Assembly (NCBI GenBank): GCA_963776735.1
Contig: CAVZNV010000005.1
Span: 10,000-73,999 of the forward strand
Direction: 5' to 3'
Source: PALSA-612 sp963776735
GTDB taxonomy: Bacteria > Actinomycetota > Thermoleophilia > Gaiellales > Gaiellaceae
Length of the DNA: 64,000 nucleotides
A program made the translations under genes and the position numbers. A model generated the notes under the pieces. It searched no databases and was not told the origin of the DNA. It saw only the letters and a program-made list of their open reading frames with translations. Shown piece after piece: positions 1 through 8,031 of this stretch. Numbering within the stretch: the stretch's first letter is position 1; every line of letters begins with the position of its first letter.

Positions 1-1940
1 CCGGCCGGACGGCGGAGCCAAGCGGCCCGTTCCGCCGCCCGGCCGAGGGCACGTGCGGCCGACTCGGGATACGCGAATGCCGCGACGCGGCGCGGTTCGT
101 GAAGAAGCGCGGACGGCGTCCCTCCCGCCGACACGAAGGCGGCGAGCACCGGCTTGTCCGTCACGTTCGCGCTCTCGACGGCGACCACGACGGCCTCGGC
201 CACGTCCTCGGCGGACGCGACGACCGGCGGTACGAAGAGCACGATCACCGCGTCGACCTCCGGGTCGGCGAGAACGTGCGGGAGAACCGACTCGTAGGTC
301 GCCGCGGTTGCCGAGCCGAGCATGTCGATCGGATTCGCAAGGCTCGCCTCGCGCGGCAGCTTCAGCGCCAGCGCCTCCCGCGTCGCCGCCGTGAGCGTCG
401 GTAGCTCGAGCCCGGCGGCCTCGCACGCGTCGGCGCAGAGGATCCCGAGTCCGCCCGCATTCGTGAGCACGGCGACGCGGTTCCCGAGCGGGAGCGGCTG
501 CGAGGCGAGGAGCCCGGCGGTGTCGACGAGCTCCTCCAGCGTCTCGGCGCGGATGACGCCGGCCTGGAGAAAGAGCGCGTCCACGGCCTGCTCGGAGCCG
601 GCCAGCGCGGCGGTGTGCGAGCCGGCGGCCTTGGCGCCCGCGCGTGAGCGGCCGCCCTTCATGGCCAGGATCGGCTTGCGGCGCGCGACGCGGCGGGCGA
701 GCCGGCCGAACTTGCGCGGGTTCCCGAACGACTCGAGGTAGAGCAGGATCACGTCGGTTCCGGCGTCGTCCTCCCAGTACTCGAGCAGGTCGTTCGAGGA
801 CACGTCCGCCTTGTTGCCGACGGAGATGAAGGCCGAGAACCCGAGTCCGCGCGACTCGGCCTTCTCCAGCAGTGCCAGCCCGAGCGCGCCGCTTTGCGAC
901 GAGAAAGCCACGTTGCCGGGCGGCAGTGCGCGCGGCCCGAAGGTCGCGTTCAGTCGCGCGCTCGAGACGGCGAGCCCGAGGCAGTTCGGCCCGATCAGGC
1001 GTGCGCCGTGCGCGCGGACGAGGGCGAGCAGCTCCTCCTGGCGCTCGCGGCCCTCGGCCCCGGTCTCGGTGAAGCCGGCGGAGATGACGCAGATCGCCTT
1101 CGTGCCGGTGCGCAGCGCCTCGTCGGCCGCTTCGAGCACGTGCGCGGCGGGTACGCAGATCACGGCGAGGTCGATCTCGTCCGGGATCTGCTCCGCGGAG
1201 ATGTAGGCTCGGACGCCCGCGACCGGCGTCCCCGTGCGGTTGACGGGATACGCCGCGCCGACGAACTCTCCCGCGAGGATGTTGCGGAAGAGCTCGCCAC
1301 CGATGGTTCCCCTCCTCGGCGAAGCGCCGAAGACCGCCACCGTGCGCGGTGCAAAAAAGGTCTGGAGCGAGGCGGCGACGGCGACGTGGTCGCGCTCGTC
1401 GACGCGGTCGCGATAGACGTCGGTCGGCGCGATCCGGAAGCGCAGCTCGACCTCTCCGTGCGACAGGCGGCGCGCGACGTCGAAGCCGGCGTCCTCGAAG
1501 ACGCGCAGCATCGGCCTGTTGCCGGAAAGCACCTCGGCGACGAAGCTCTCGATCCCGTGTGCGGCCGCCTCGGCGGCGAGCTGCTCGAGCAGGCGCGTCC
1601 CGATGCCCCGTCCCTGGAGCTCGTCGGCGACTGCGAAGGCCACCTCGGCGCTACCGGGGTCGCGCAACCTGACGTACTCGGCGAGCGCGACGATGCGGCC
1701 GTCGTCGCCGAGCGTGCCGACGAGCGAGCCGAGCTCGTCCCAGTCCGGGTCGACGAACGACTCGACGAGCTGCGGCGTGACTCGGAGCGCGCCGTGGAAG
1801 CGCTGGTACACGCTGTCCGGCGACAGGCAGGCGAAGAAGTCGAGCAATGCGGTGATGTCCTCGCGCGTCGGCGGCCTCAGGCGGAGCGTTCCTCCGTCCC
1901 GGAGGATCACGTCGCGTTCTGATCCGGCTTGCGTGGCCAC
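1..1940 (-). CDS. GNAT acetyltransferase fused to ADP-forming acyl-CoA synthetase (3' part outside window)
   Basis: The visible 646 residues hold an N-terminal GNAT acetyltransferase domain (about 1-165, with the acetyl-CoA loop ELQGRGIGTRLLE) followed by the CoA-binding and ligase domains of an ADP-forming acyl-CoA synthetase (from LQTFFAPRTVAVFGASPRRG, about 185 onward, with IGPNCLG and the SGALG segment). The reading frame runs off the left edge, so the ATP-grasp half is missing only because of the window. Family knowledge: such proteins acetylate lysines on acyl-CoA synthetases (Pat/Acs2-like) or convert acyl-CoA to acid plus ATP. The start is taken as GTG at 1940; an in-frame GTG at 1910 directly before ILRDGGTLRLRP is also possible. 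It lies downstream of the malic enzyme on the same strand, separated by a hairpin. The domain assignment is firm; whether it is a regulator or a metabolic ligase is not decided by the sequence. Confidence 0.88.
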   Translation of the reverse strand, partial: MATQAGSERDVILRDGGTLRLRPPTREDITALLDFFACLSPDSVYQRFHGALRVTPQLVESFVDPDWDELGSLVGTLGDDGRIVALAEYVRLRDPGSAEVAFAVADELQGRGIGTRLLEQLAAEAAAHGIESFVAEVLSGNRPMLRVFEDAGFDVARRLSHGEVELRFRIAPTDVYRDRVDERDHVAVAASLQTFFAPRTVAVFGASPRRGTIGGELFRNILAGEFVGAAYPVNRTGTPVAGVRAYISAEQIPDEIDLAVICVPAAHVLEAADEALRTGTKAICVISAGFTETGAEGRERQEELLALVRAHGARLIGPNCLGLAVSSARLNATFGPRALPPGNVAFSSQSGALGLALLEKAESRGLGFSAFISVGNKADVSSNDLLEYWEDDAGTDVILLYLESFGNPRKFGRLARRVARRKPILAMKGGRSRAGAKAAGSHTAALAGSEQAVDALFLQAGVIRAETLEELVDTAGLLASQPLPLGNRVAVLTNAGGLGILCADACEAAGLELPTLTAATREALALKLPREASLANPIDMLGSATAATYESVLPHVLADPEVDAVIVLFVPPVVASAEDVAEAVVVAVESANVTDKPVLAAFVSAGGTPSALLHEPRRVAAFAYPESAARALGRAAERAAWLRRPA

Positions 1941-1995
1941 GGAACCAGTATCGCCAGCCCGCTCGTCCAGCCACGTCCGGCTCGGCCCCGAACGG

Positions 1996-2016
1996 GACTG
2001 CGGGAAACCCGCAGTC
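1996..2016 (-). terminator. hairpin downstream of the malic enzyme gene
   Basis: A perfect 9-bp stem (GACTGCGGG / CCCGCAGTC) closes on an AAA loop 14 bases after the malic enzyme stop codon. There is no T-run, as is common for terminators in very GC-rich actinobacteria. A similar GGGAAACCC hairpin follows the VKOR gene at 6727-6743. Confidence 0.6.
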
Positions 2017-2029
2017 GTGAAGAGGCCGG

Positions 2030-3445
2030 TCACGCCCGTCTTGCGACGCCGTCGCGCGTCGCCGCGCGGGCAACCGCCTCGGCGACGGCCGGCGCGACAC
2101 GGCGGTCGAAGACGCTCGGGATCACGTAGTCGGGCGAGAGCTCGTCCGGCTGCACGACCTCGGCGATGGCGTGCGCGGCGGCCAGCGTCATCGCCTCGGT
2201 GATGTCGGACGCGCGCACGTCGAGCGCTCCGCGGAAGATGCCGGGGAACGCGAGGACGTTGTTGATCTGGTTCGGATAGTCGGAACGGCCCGTGCCGACG
2301 ACTGCGGCGAGCCCCTCGATCTCCTCGGGCGAGACCTCGGGCGTCGGGTTCGCCATCGCGAACACGATCGCGTCGGGAGCCATGGAGGAGACGCCGTCGA
2401 CGGTGACCGCGCCCGGGCCGGAGAGCCCGACGTAGACGTCGGCGCCCGTGAGCGCTTCGTCCGCCGAGCCGCGCAGGCCGCGTGGATTGGTCGACTCCGC
2501 GTACTCGAGCTTCGCGCCGGAGAGCCCGGGGCGGCCGCGGTGGATCGCGCCCTGGCGATCGCAGCCGACGATGTCGCGGACGCCGGCGGCCTGGAGCATC
2601 TTCGTCGTTGCGACGCCGGCCGCGCCGACGCCGGTGACGACGACGCGGCAGTCGTCGAGCGGCTTGCCGACGACCCGCAAGGCGTTCAGGAGTGCGGCGA
2701 GCACGACGACGGCGGTTCCGTGCTGGTCGTCGTGGAAAACGGGGATGTCGAGCTTCGCGCGCAGCCGCTCCTCGATCTCGAAGCAGCGCGGCGCGGAGAT
2801 GTCCTCGAGGTTGATGCCGCCGAAAACCGGGGCGATCGCGGTGACGACGGCGACGATCTCGTCCGGGTCGGTGGTCGCGAGGCAGACGGGCCACGCGTCG
2901 ACGCCGCCGAACTCCTTGAACAGCGCCGCCTTGCCCTCCATCACGGGCAGCGCCGCCTCCGGGCCGATGTCGCCGAGGCCGAGGACCGCGGTTCCGTCGG
3001 TGACGACGGCGACCGCGTTCTGCTTGACGGTCAGGTTCCAGACCTTGGTCGGGTCGTCTGCGATGGCGCGGCAAATCCTGGCAACGCCGGGCGTGTAGGC
3101 CATGGACAGGTCGTCCCGCGTCTTGATCGGGATCTTCGGCTCGACACGCAGCTTGCCGCCCAGGTGCAGCAGGAAGGTGCGGTCGGAGACCTGTTCGACC
3201 TCGACGCCGTCGACGGCGCGGACAGCTTCGACGATTCGCTCGATGTGAGCGGCGTCGGTCGCCTCGACGGTGACGTCGCGCACCTTCGCTGCACCCTCGA
3301 CACGCACGAGGTCGATGGCGCCGAGCGATCCGCCGGCCTCGCCGATCGCGGTCGCCAGCCGTCCGAACGACCCGGGCCGGTCCTCGAGACGGACACGGAT
3401 CGTCGCGCTGAACGACGCGGAGGGATGGCTGGCGGTCGCGACCAT
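2030..3445 (-). CDS. NAD(P)-dependent malic enzyme with N-terminal ACT domain
   Basis: A 471-residue malic enzyme that oxidatively decarboxylates malate to pyruvate in the cytoplasm. An ACT regulatory domain occupies about 14-95 (IRVRLEDRPGSFGRLATAIGEAGG), followed by the catalytic domain with AYTPG (Tyr117), the general base Lys in MEGKAALF (about 172), the metal-binding DDQHGT (about 239) and a Rossmann NAD(P) domain (VVVTGVGAAGVATTK). ATG at 3445 is preferred because it starts just before the ACT domain; an upstream GTG would add about 20 unconserved residues. The short prokaryotic form with ACT is common in Actinobacteria and Firmicutes. The ACT domain suggests amino-acid or other small-ligand control. 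It is divergently oriented from the kinase gene at 3537. NAD versus NADP preference cannot be read here. Confidence 0.93.
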   Translation of the reverse strand: MVATASHPSASFSATIRVRLEDRPGSFGRLATAIGEAGGSLGAIDLVRVEGAAKVRDVTVEATDAAHIERIVEAVRAVDGVEVEQVSDRTFLLHLGGKLRVEPKIPIKTRDDLSMAYTPGVARICRAIADDPTKVWNLTVKQNAVAVVTDGTAVLGLGDIGPEAALPVMEGKAALFKEFGGVDAWPVCLATTDPDEIVAVVTAIAPVFGGINLEDISAPRCFEIEERLRAKLDIPVFHDDQHGTAVVVLAALLNALRVVGKPLDDCRVVVTGVGAAGVATTKMLQAAGVRDIVGCDRQGAIHRGRPGLSGAKLEYAESTNPRGLRGSADEALTGADVYVGLSGPGAVTVDGVSSMAPDAIVFAMANPTPEVSPEEIEGLAAVVGTGRSDYPNQINNVLAFPGIFRGALDVRASDITEAMTLAAAHAIAEVVQPDELSPDYVIPSVFDRRVAPAVAEAVARAATRDGVARRA

Positions 3446-3536
3446 GCGTCCAGTCTGCGGCGACGATCGCGGCCCAGCCTCGGTGGCGACGCGGAACCCC
3501 TCCACGGCTTTTCCGCAGCCGCGTTACCCTCCAGTC

Positions 3537-5180
3537 GTGCCGACCGAGGCGCTCAGCGAAAGCCGTCTGCGGGCGCTGCTCGAAGCCGGGATCGCACTCA
3601 CCTCCGAGCTGACGCTCGACACGCTCCTGCAGCGGATCATGGAGATCGCCGCCGAGCTGACCAGCGCGCGCTACGCGGCACTGGGCGTCATCGACCCGTC
3701 CGGGTCACAGCTCGAGCGGTTCCTGACGACCGGCGTCGACCGGGAGACGCACGCGGCGATCGGCGAGCTCCCACGGGGGCGCGGCATCCTCGGCGCGCTG
3801 ATCCACGAGGCGCGGCCGCTGCGTCTGCACGACCTCGCGCAGGATCCGCGCTCGGTCGGCTTCCCGCCCGGCCATCCCGCGATGCACACGTTCCTCGGGG
3901 TGCCGATCATGCTCCGCGGCGTCGCCTACGGGAACCTGTACCTCACCGAGAAAGCCGGCGACGAGCCGTTCGGCGAGGAGGACCAGGAGCTCGTCACGCT
4001 GCTCGCCGGGCAGGCTGCCGTCGCGATCGAGAACGCCCGCCTGTACGAGGCGGCGACGCGCTGGTCGCGCCAGCTCGAGTCGCTGAACGAGATTGGCAAC
4101 GCGCTCGCGACCGAGACCGACCTCGACCGCCTGCTCGACCTGATCTGCCGCCGGTTGCGCGAGCTGCTCGGCGCGAAGCTCGTCACCGTCGCGCTGCCGA
4201 GGGGCACCGACGAGCTGCGGTTCGTCGCCGCCTCCGGCGAGGGAGCTGCGGATCTCACCGGATCCACGACGACACGGCAGGGCTCGAAGAGCGGCCGCGT
4301 GCTCGAACGGCGCCGGAGCGAGCGCAGCGACTCGGTTCTCGACGACCCCGAGGTGGACCACTTCGTCACGCGGCGGATCGGCGCCCGCACGGGGCTCTGG
4401 GTGCCGATGATCGCCCGCGACCAGGCGATCGGCGTCATCGCCGTGCACGACAAGGAGGGCCGCGACCCGCGCTTCTCGGACGACGACCTGCGGCTCGCCG
4501 AGTCGTTCGCGACCCGGGCCTCGGTCGCGGTCGACCTCTCGGAGCGGGTCGCGCGTGACGCGCTGCGCGGCGTCGTGGCGGCGCAGGAGCGCGAGCGGGA
4601 ACGGCTCGCGCGCGAGCTCCACGACGAGACCGGCCAGGCGCTGACCTCGATCCTGCTCGGCCTGAAGGGACTCGAGGAAACGGTCTCGGGAGACGAGGCA
4701 CGGGCGGCGGTCGGCGATCTCCGCGACCGGGTCGTCGAGACGCTCCAGGGCGTCAGGCGGCTCGCGGTCGAGCTGCGCCCGAAGGCGCTCGACGACTTCG
4801 GGCTCGTCTCCGCGCTCGAGCGACTGGTCGAGGGCTTCTCCGAGCAGACCGCGATCGAGGTCGACTTCGAGGCGGCCGGGGTCGGCGGCCGGTTGCCACC
4901 CGAGGTCGAGACGGCTCTCTACAGAATCGTGCAGGAGGCGCTCACCAACGTCGTCAAGCACTCGCATGCGAGGTCGGTCAGCATCGTCCTCACGCGCCAG
5001 GGCCCCGCGCTGACGGCGGTGATCGAGGACGACGGCCGCGGCTTCGACCCGGACGCGGTCGGTCCCGACCACTTCGGCCTGCAGGGCATGCGCGAACGGC
5101 TGGCGCTGCTCGACGGCGAACTGCGTGTCGAGTCGCGATCCGGTGCGGGCACTACTCTGGTCGTCCAGGTGCCCTCGTGA
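3537..5180 (+). CDS. GAF-GAF sensor histidine kinase (DevS/NarX-like, HisKA_3)
   Basis: A 547-residue soluble kinase without membrane segments. Two GAF domains (about 20-165 and 190-335) are followed by a HisKA_3 dimerisation domain with phospho-acceptor His362 in LARELHDETGQAL and a HATPase_c domain (about 455-545, N-box LYRIVQEALTNVVKHS, DDGRGF). The layout matches DevS/DosS-type redox or gas sensors; whether either GAF binds heme is not evident. GTG at 3537 is chosen because it opens directly on the first helix; a longer upstream frame overlaps the divergent malic enzyme start and encodes no domain. The stop overlaps the start of the response regulator (GTGA), so the two form a translationally coupled pair. 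Confidence 0.92.
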   Translation: MPTEALSESRLRALLEAGIALTSELTLDTLLQRIMEIAAELTSARYAALGVIDPSGSQLERFLTTGVDRETHAAIGELPRGRGILGALIHEARPLRLHDLAQDPRSVGFPPGHPAMHTFLGVPIMLRGVAYGNLYLTEKAGDEPFGEEDQELVTLLAGQAAVAIENARLYEAATRWSRQLESLNEIGNALATETDLDRLLDLICRRLRELLGAKLVTVALPRGTDELRFVAASGEGAADLTGSTTTRQGSKSGRVLERRRSERSDSVLDDPEVDHFVTRRIGARTGLWVPMIARDQAIGVIAVHDKEGRDPRFSDDDLRLAESFATRASVAVDLSERVARDALRGVVAAQERERERLARELHDETGQALTSILLGLKGLEETVSGDEARAAVGDLRDRVVETLQGVRRLAVELRPKALDDFGLVSALERLVEGFSEQTAIEVDFEAAGVGGRLPPEVETALYRIVQEALTNVVKHSHARSVSIVLTRQGPALTAVIEDDGRGFDPDAVGPDHFGLQGMRERLALLDGELRVESRSGAGTTLVVQVPS

Positions 5181-5815
5181 GTGTGCGCGTTCTCATCGTC
5201 GACGACCACGCCGTCGTGCGGGCGGGCCTGAAGCTGCTCGTCGACGCGGAGGACGACTTCGAGGTCGTCGGTGAGGCCGGCAACGCTCGAGACGCGGTCT
5301 TCGAGGTGCGCTCGCTGAAGCCGGACGTGATCCTCCTCGACATTGTCATGCCCGACCGGAGCGGCCTCGAGGCGCTGCCGGACCTGCTGAACGAGCACGC
5401 GGAGGCGAGGGTGCTCGTCCTGTCGATGCAGGACGACCCGCGCTACGTTCGCGAGGCGTTCTCGGTCGGAGCCAGCGGCTACGTGCTCAAGGAAGCCGCC
5501 GACGCGGAGCTCGTGGCGGCGATCCGCGAGGTGGCGAAGGGCGGCCGGTACGTCCACCCCGAGCTCGGCGCACGCCTCGTGGCGGCGGCGGCCGAGGCGG
5601 AGCGCCGCGCCGACGAGGATCCGCTCTCGGAGCGCGAGCGCGAGGTGCTGCGGCTGCTGGCACTCGGGCACACGAACCAGGAGATCGCCCAGATGCTCTT
5701 CATCTCGGTCCGGACGGCCGAGACGCACCGGGCGCACATCATGCAGAAGCTGCGCCTGTCGAGCCGGGCCGAGCTGGTGCGCTACGCGCTCGCCCACGGC
5801 TTGCTCGAGGAATAG
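5177..5815 (+). CDS. NarL/FixJ-family response regulator
   Basis: A 212-residue regulator with an N-terminal receiver domain (acidic pocket DD at 9-10, phospho-acceptor Asp55 in LLDIVMP, Lys in YVLKEAADAE) and a C-terminal LuxR-type helix-turn-helix (LSEREREVLRLLALGHTNQE, then SVRTAETHRAHIMQKL). It is the cognate partner of the upstream GAF kinase, whose stop codon it overlaps by four bases. Being closest in layout to DevR/DosR, it may control dormancy or hypoxia genes, but that is inference from family and from the hydrogenase and arginine deiminase genes in this window. A strong hairpin follows directly. Confidence 0.93.
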   Translation: MSVRVLIVDDHAVVRAGLKLLVDAEDDFEVVGEAGNARDAVFEVRSLKPDVILLDIVMPDRSGLEALPDLLNEHAEARVLVLSMQDDPRYVREAFSVGASGYVLKEAADAELVAAIREVAKGGRYVHPELGARLVAAAAEAERRADEDPLSEREREVLRLLALGHTNQEIAQMLFISVRTAETHRAHIMQKLRLSSRAELVRYALAHGLLEE

Positions 5816-5818
5816 ACA

Positions 5819-5848
5819 CATCGAGGCCGCCCGGAGGCGGCCTCGATG
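5819..5848. terminator. bidirectional hairpin terminator between convergent genes
   Basis: A perfect 13-bp inverted repeat (CATCGAGGCCGCC and its complement) with a 4-base CGGA loop starts four bases after the response regulator stop. It also lies just downstream of the convergent membrane-protein gene that ends at 5870, so it can serve both strands. Confidence 0.8.
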
Positions 5849-5869
5849 CTGGACGGGTGGAGCGGAAAT

Positions 5870-6599
5870 CTACGCGGCGGGTGCCGGCGACTCTCCGGTC
5901 TCCTTCTTGTGCGTCCACTTCTTGGCGAACCCGAGCGAAGTCTCCGGATTCCGGAGCGCCCCGCCGATCGCGAGGATCGCGAAGCCGAAGCCGGTCAGGA
6001 GCAACGCGACCCCGACGACGATTCCGAACATCGCGATCTGCGACGCCATGTAGCTGGAGTTCAGCGCGGTGGTCAGCGCCGTGTAGGTCACCCAGAGGTC
6101 GCGGCGGCCGTTGTCGACCGGCTGCTTCGTCTGCGCGTCGGTGGCGGCGTACTGGGGCTCGTTCGTCCCGCCGATGCCGTCGGTGGCCTTGAAGGGCGCG
6201 CTGGGCAGAGCCTGGTAGCGGCCCATCTGCGAGTACGTCAGACCATTCGTGGCGCCCATGGTGTGGATCCACATGTACTCCGCGAAGCAGCGTGCCTTGT
6301 CGCCGCTGTTCACGAACTCACCTGCGACCGAGCAACTCGGCGCCTTGATCGCCGACGGGGTGGCCTTGATGCCGTTCGCCTTGTACTTGGCGAACAGCGC
6401 CGTCTGCTGGGCCAGCGCCGACGTCACCTCGGGCTTGATCGTCGTCGGCGTCATGTCCGGCGTGCCGTAGAATCTGCTGCGCCTCGAGGCTCGAGTTGAC
6501 CGTGCTCGTGCCGTTGTTGGCGATCACGATCGACGCGATTCCGAAGGCGATCAGGATCGCCGCTGCGACGATCCCTCCGATTTCGAAGATCTTGCGCAT
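5870..6599 (-). CDS. hypothetical two-pass membrane protein, frameshifted
   Basis: Two frames join into one protein of about 242 residues. The N-terminal part, starting at ATG 6599, has a transmembrane helix (FEIGGIVAAAILIAFGIASIV). The rest, in a second frame, has an extracytoplasmic middle rich in polar residues and two cysteines (PSCSVAG, ARCFAEY), then a second helix (MFGIVVGVALLLTGFGFAILAIGG) and a short basic tail. The frame break lies near 6474: one base appears to be missing after CAGCAGAT, since the continuation FYGTPDMTPTTIKPEV follows naturally. I recognise it only as a family of unknown function seen in related actinobacteria. It faces the 5819-5848 terminator. A true pseudogene is possible, but a consensus error is more likely given similar single-base breaks elsewhere in the window. 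Confidence 0.7.
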
Positions 6600-6726
6600 T
6601 GTTCCGCTCCTTCCGCTCCGGCCGGGCCGTCCAAGACCCGGTGTTGTTTCGCGGAGTGTCGGGCGCGGCCGTCCGAGCGGAATCCGCGGCGGCGCGGAAC
6701 ATCGCTGCGGAGATCGCTCGCCGCTA

Positions 6727-6743
6727 CTGCGGGAAACCCGTAG
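6727..6743 (-). terminator. hairpin after the VKOR gene
   Basis: A 7-bp stem with one G-T pair (CTGCGGG / CCCGTAG) and an AAA loop lies one base beyond the VKOR stop. It shares the CGGGAAACCCG core with the hairpin at 1996-2016. The rest of 6600-6744 holds no coding signal and is the 5' region of the membrane gene that starts at 6599. Confidence 0.5.
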
Positions 6744-6744
6744 G

Positions 6745-7170
6745 TCAGGCGGCGGCCGGCAGCGCGCGGTGGGCGAGCGCGAACCTGGCCCACGTCGCCA
6801 TCGCGAGCAGCGTGACGACGACGTCGCTGGCCACGCAGTACTGGCAGATCGCGTGGATCAGGAAGAGCTGAGCAACGAGCAGGTAGGCGCTGAAGGCCAC
6901 GCCCGCGGCCGCCAGGCCGAAGCCGACGGCGGCCGCGGACGGCCCGCGGGCAACAGCCGTCCCCAGGATCGCCAGATAGGCGGCGAGCCCGAGAACGGCC
7001 ACCGGGATGCCCGCGATCACGGCGTAGCTCGAGTGCTGGACGGTCTCGCAACCGCCCGTCGCGCAGTAGAGCTGCGTCCCCGCGTAGCGGGAGTAGGTCA
7101 GGTACGACGCGACGGCGGCGCCCGCGACGGCGAGCGCGCCGATCGCCACCCGCAGGTGGTTCTCGCTCAT
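6745..7170 (-). CDS. vitamin K epoxide reductase (VKOR) family protein
   Basis: A 141-residue integral membrane protein with four predicted helices. It carries the loop cysteine pair Cys36/Cys41 and the catalytic CxxC Cys109-QY-Cys112 (AICQYCVASD), as expected for a bacterial VKOR. Such enzymes re-oxidise DsbA-like proteins and pass electrons to quinone. The ATG at 7170 overlaps the stop of the DsbA-like gene (ATGA), so both are made together as a disulfide-forming pair working at the outer face of the membrane. An AAA-loop hairpin follows. Confidence 0.92.
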   Translation of the reverse strand: MSENHLRVAIGALAVAGAAVASYLTYSRYAGTQLYCATGGCETVQHSSYAVIAGIPVAVLGLAAYLAILGTAVARGPSAAAVGFGLAAAGVAFSAYLLVAQLFLIHAICQYCVASDVVVTLLAMATWARFALAHRALPAAA

Positions 7171-7949
7171 CGCGCCAGGAGCTGGTCGAGCGCCGGCGTG
7201 AACGCGCTCGCGTCGAGGCTCTGGATCTGCAGGTAGCGCAGCGGCTGCCCACGCCTCGCGACCTCGAACGTCGGAGTCTGGATCTGCGAGCCCATCAGGG
7301 CGAGGGCCTGGGCGTGCATCGACTGGATCTGCTCCTGCGTGGCCTTGCTGCCACGGCTGCTCTGCCAGTCCGCAATCGCCAGTCCCGGGGTCGCCGCGGC
7401 GGCCGCGCGCAGCTTCGCGTCGGTCACCCAGCCGGTGTTCTCCTCGCCCTGGTTGCGGTAGAGGAGGTCGATCATGTTCCACGCCTTGTTCTGTGCCGCC
7501 GCTGCGGTCACCGACTCGAGCGCCTTCTCGGAATCGGGGCCGAGGAAGGCGATGCCGCGGAACTCGAGCTGCACCTTCCCGGTCCGCACGTACTCGCGGA
7601 CGATCGTGGGCAGCGTCGCGACCGCGTACTCACGGCAGATCGGACACTGGAGGTCGCCGTACTCGACCATGCGCACGGGCGCCGTCGGGCTGCCGAGCGT
7701 GAAGCCACTCTGCGGGATGCCGCCGATGAGGGCGTTCGTCGCCTGCGCTCCCGTGACCGTGCTCGAAGACCCGCTGCCGGACCCCGCCACGCTGACGCCG
7801 ATGAGGACGCCGGCGAGAACGACCGCGCCGACGGCCGCGAGCACGAGCAGCCGGCGGGGAGTGAGCCACTGGGCGGAACCAGGGGTCGGCTTCCGTGCCG
7901 TGCCGTTCGGGCGGCGTTTCGGGGCCCGGACTGCGGGATTGTGCGCCAT
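7167..7949 (-). CDS. membrane-anchored DsbA-like thiol oxidoreductase
   Basis: A 260-residue protein with a basic cytoplasmic N-terminus, one transmembrane anchor (about 33-55, LLVLAAVGAVVLAGVLIGVSV), a Ser/Gly linker and an extracytoplasmic thioredoxin-fold domain with active site Cys102-PI-Cys105. The insertion helices and the cis-Pro segment QTPTFEV fit DsbA/DsbG-like Thioredoxin_4 proteins. Its role is to introduce disulfides into exported proteins, recycled by the overlapping VKOR. Substrates in this window could include the exported cysteine-containing proteins and the cytochrome c. Confidence 0.92.
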   Translation of the reverse strand: MAHNPAVRAPKRRPNGTARKPTPGSAQWLTPRRLLVLAAVGAVVLAGVLIGVSVAGSGSGSSSTVTGAQATNALIGGIPQSGFTLGSPTAPVRMVEYGDLQCPICREYAVATLPTIVREYVRTGKVQLEFRGIAFLGPDSEKALESVTAAAAQNKAWNMIDLLYRNQGEENTGWVTDAKLRAAAAATPGLAIADWQSSRGSKATQEQIQSMHAQALALMGSQIQTPTFEVARRGQPLRYLQIQSLDASAFTPALDQLLAR

Positions 7950-8031
7950 CGCCGCGCACCGTAGGCATCTGACCGTTGCGGCTCATCCGAGCGCCCCCTG
8001 AGCGCGGCTCCGTAGCTTCTACCGAGCGCAG

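Noticed and set aside
2171..4558. Long plus-strand frame over malic enzyme and kinase genes
   Set aside because: Antisense to a clear malic enzyme and out of frame with the kinase; composition is typical of GC-rich shadow frames.
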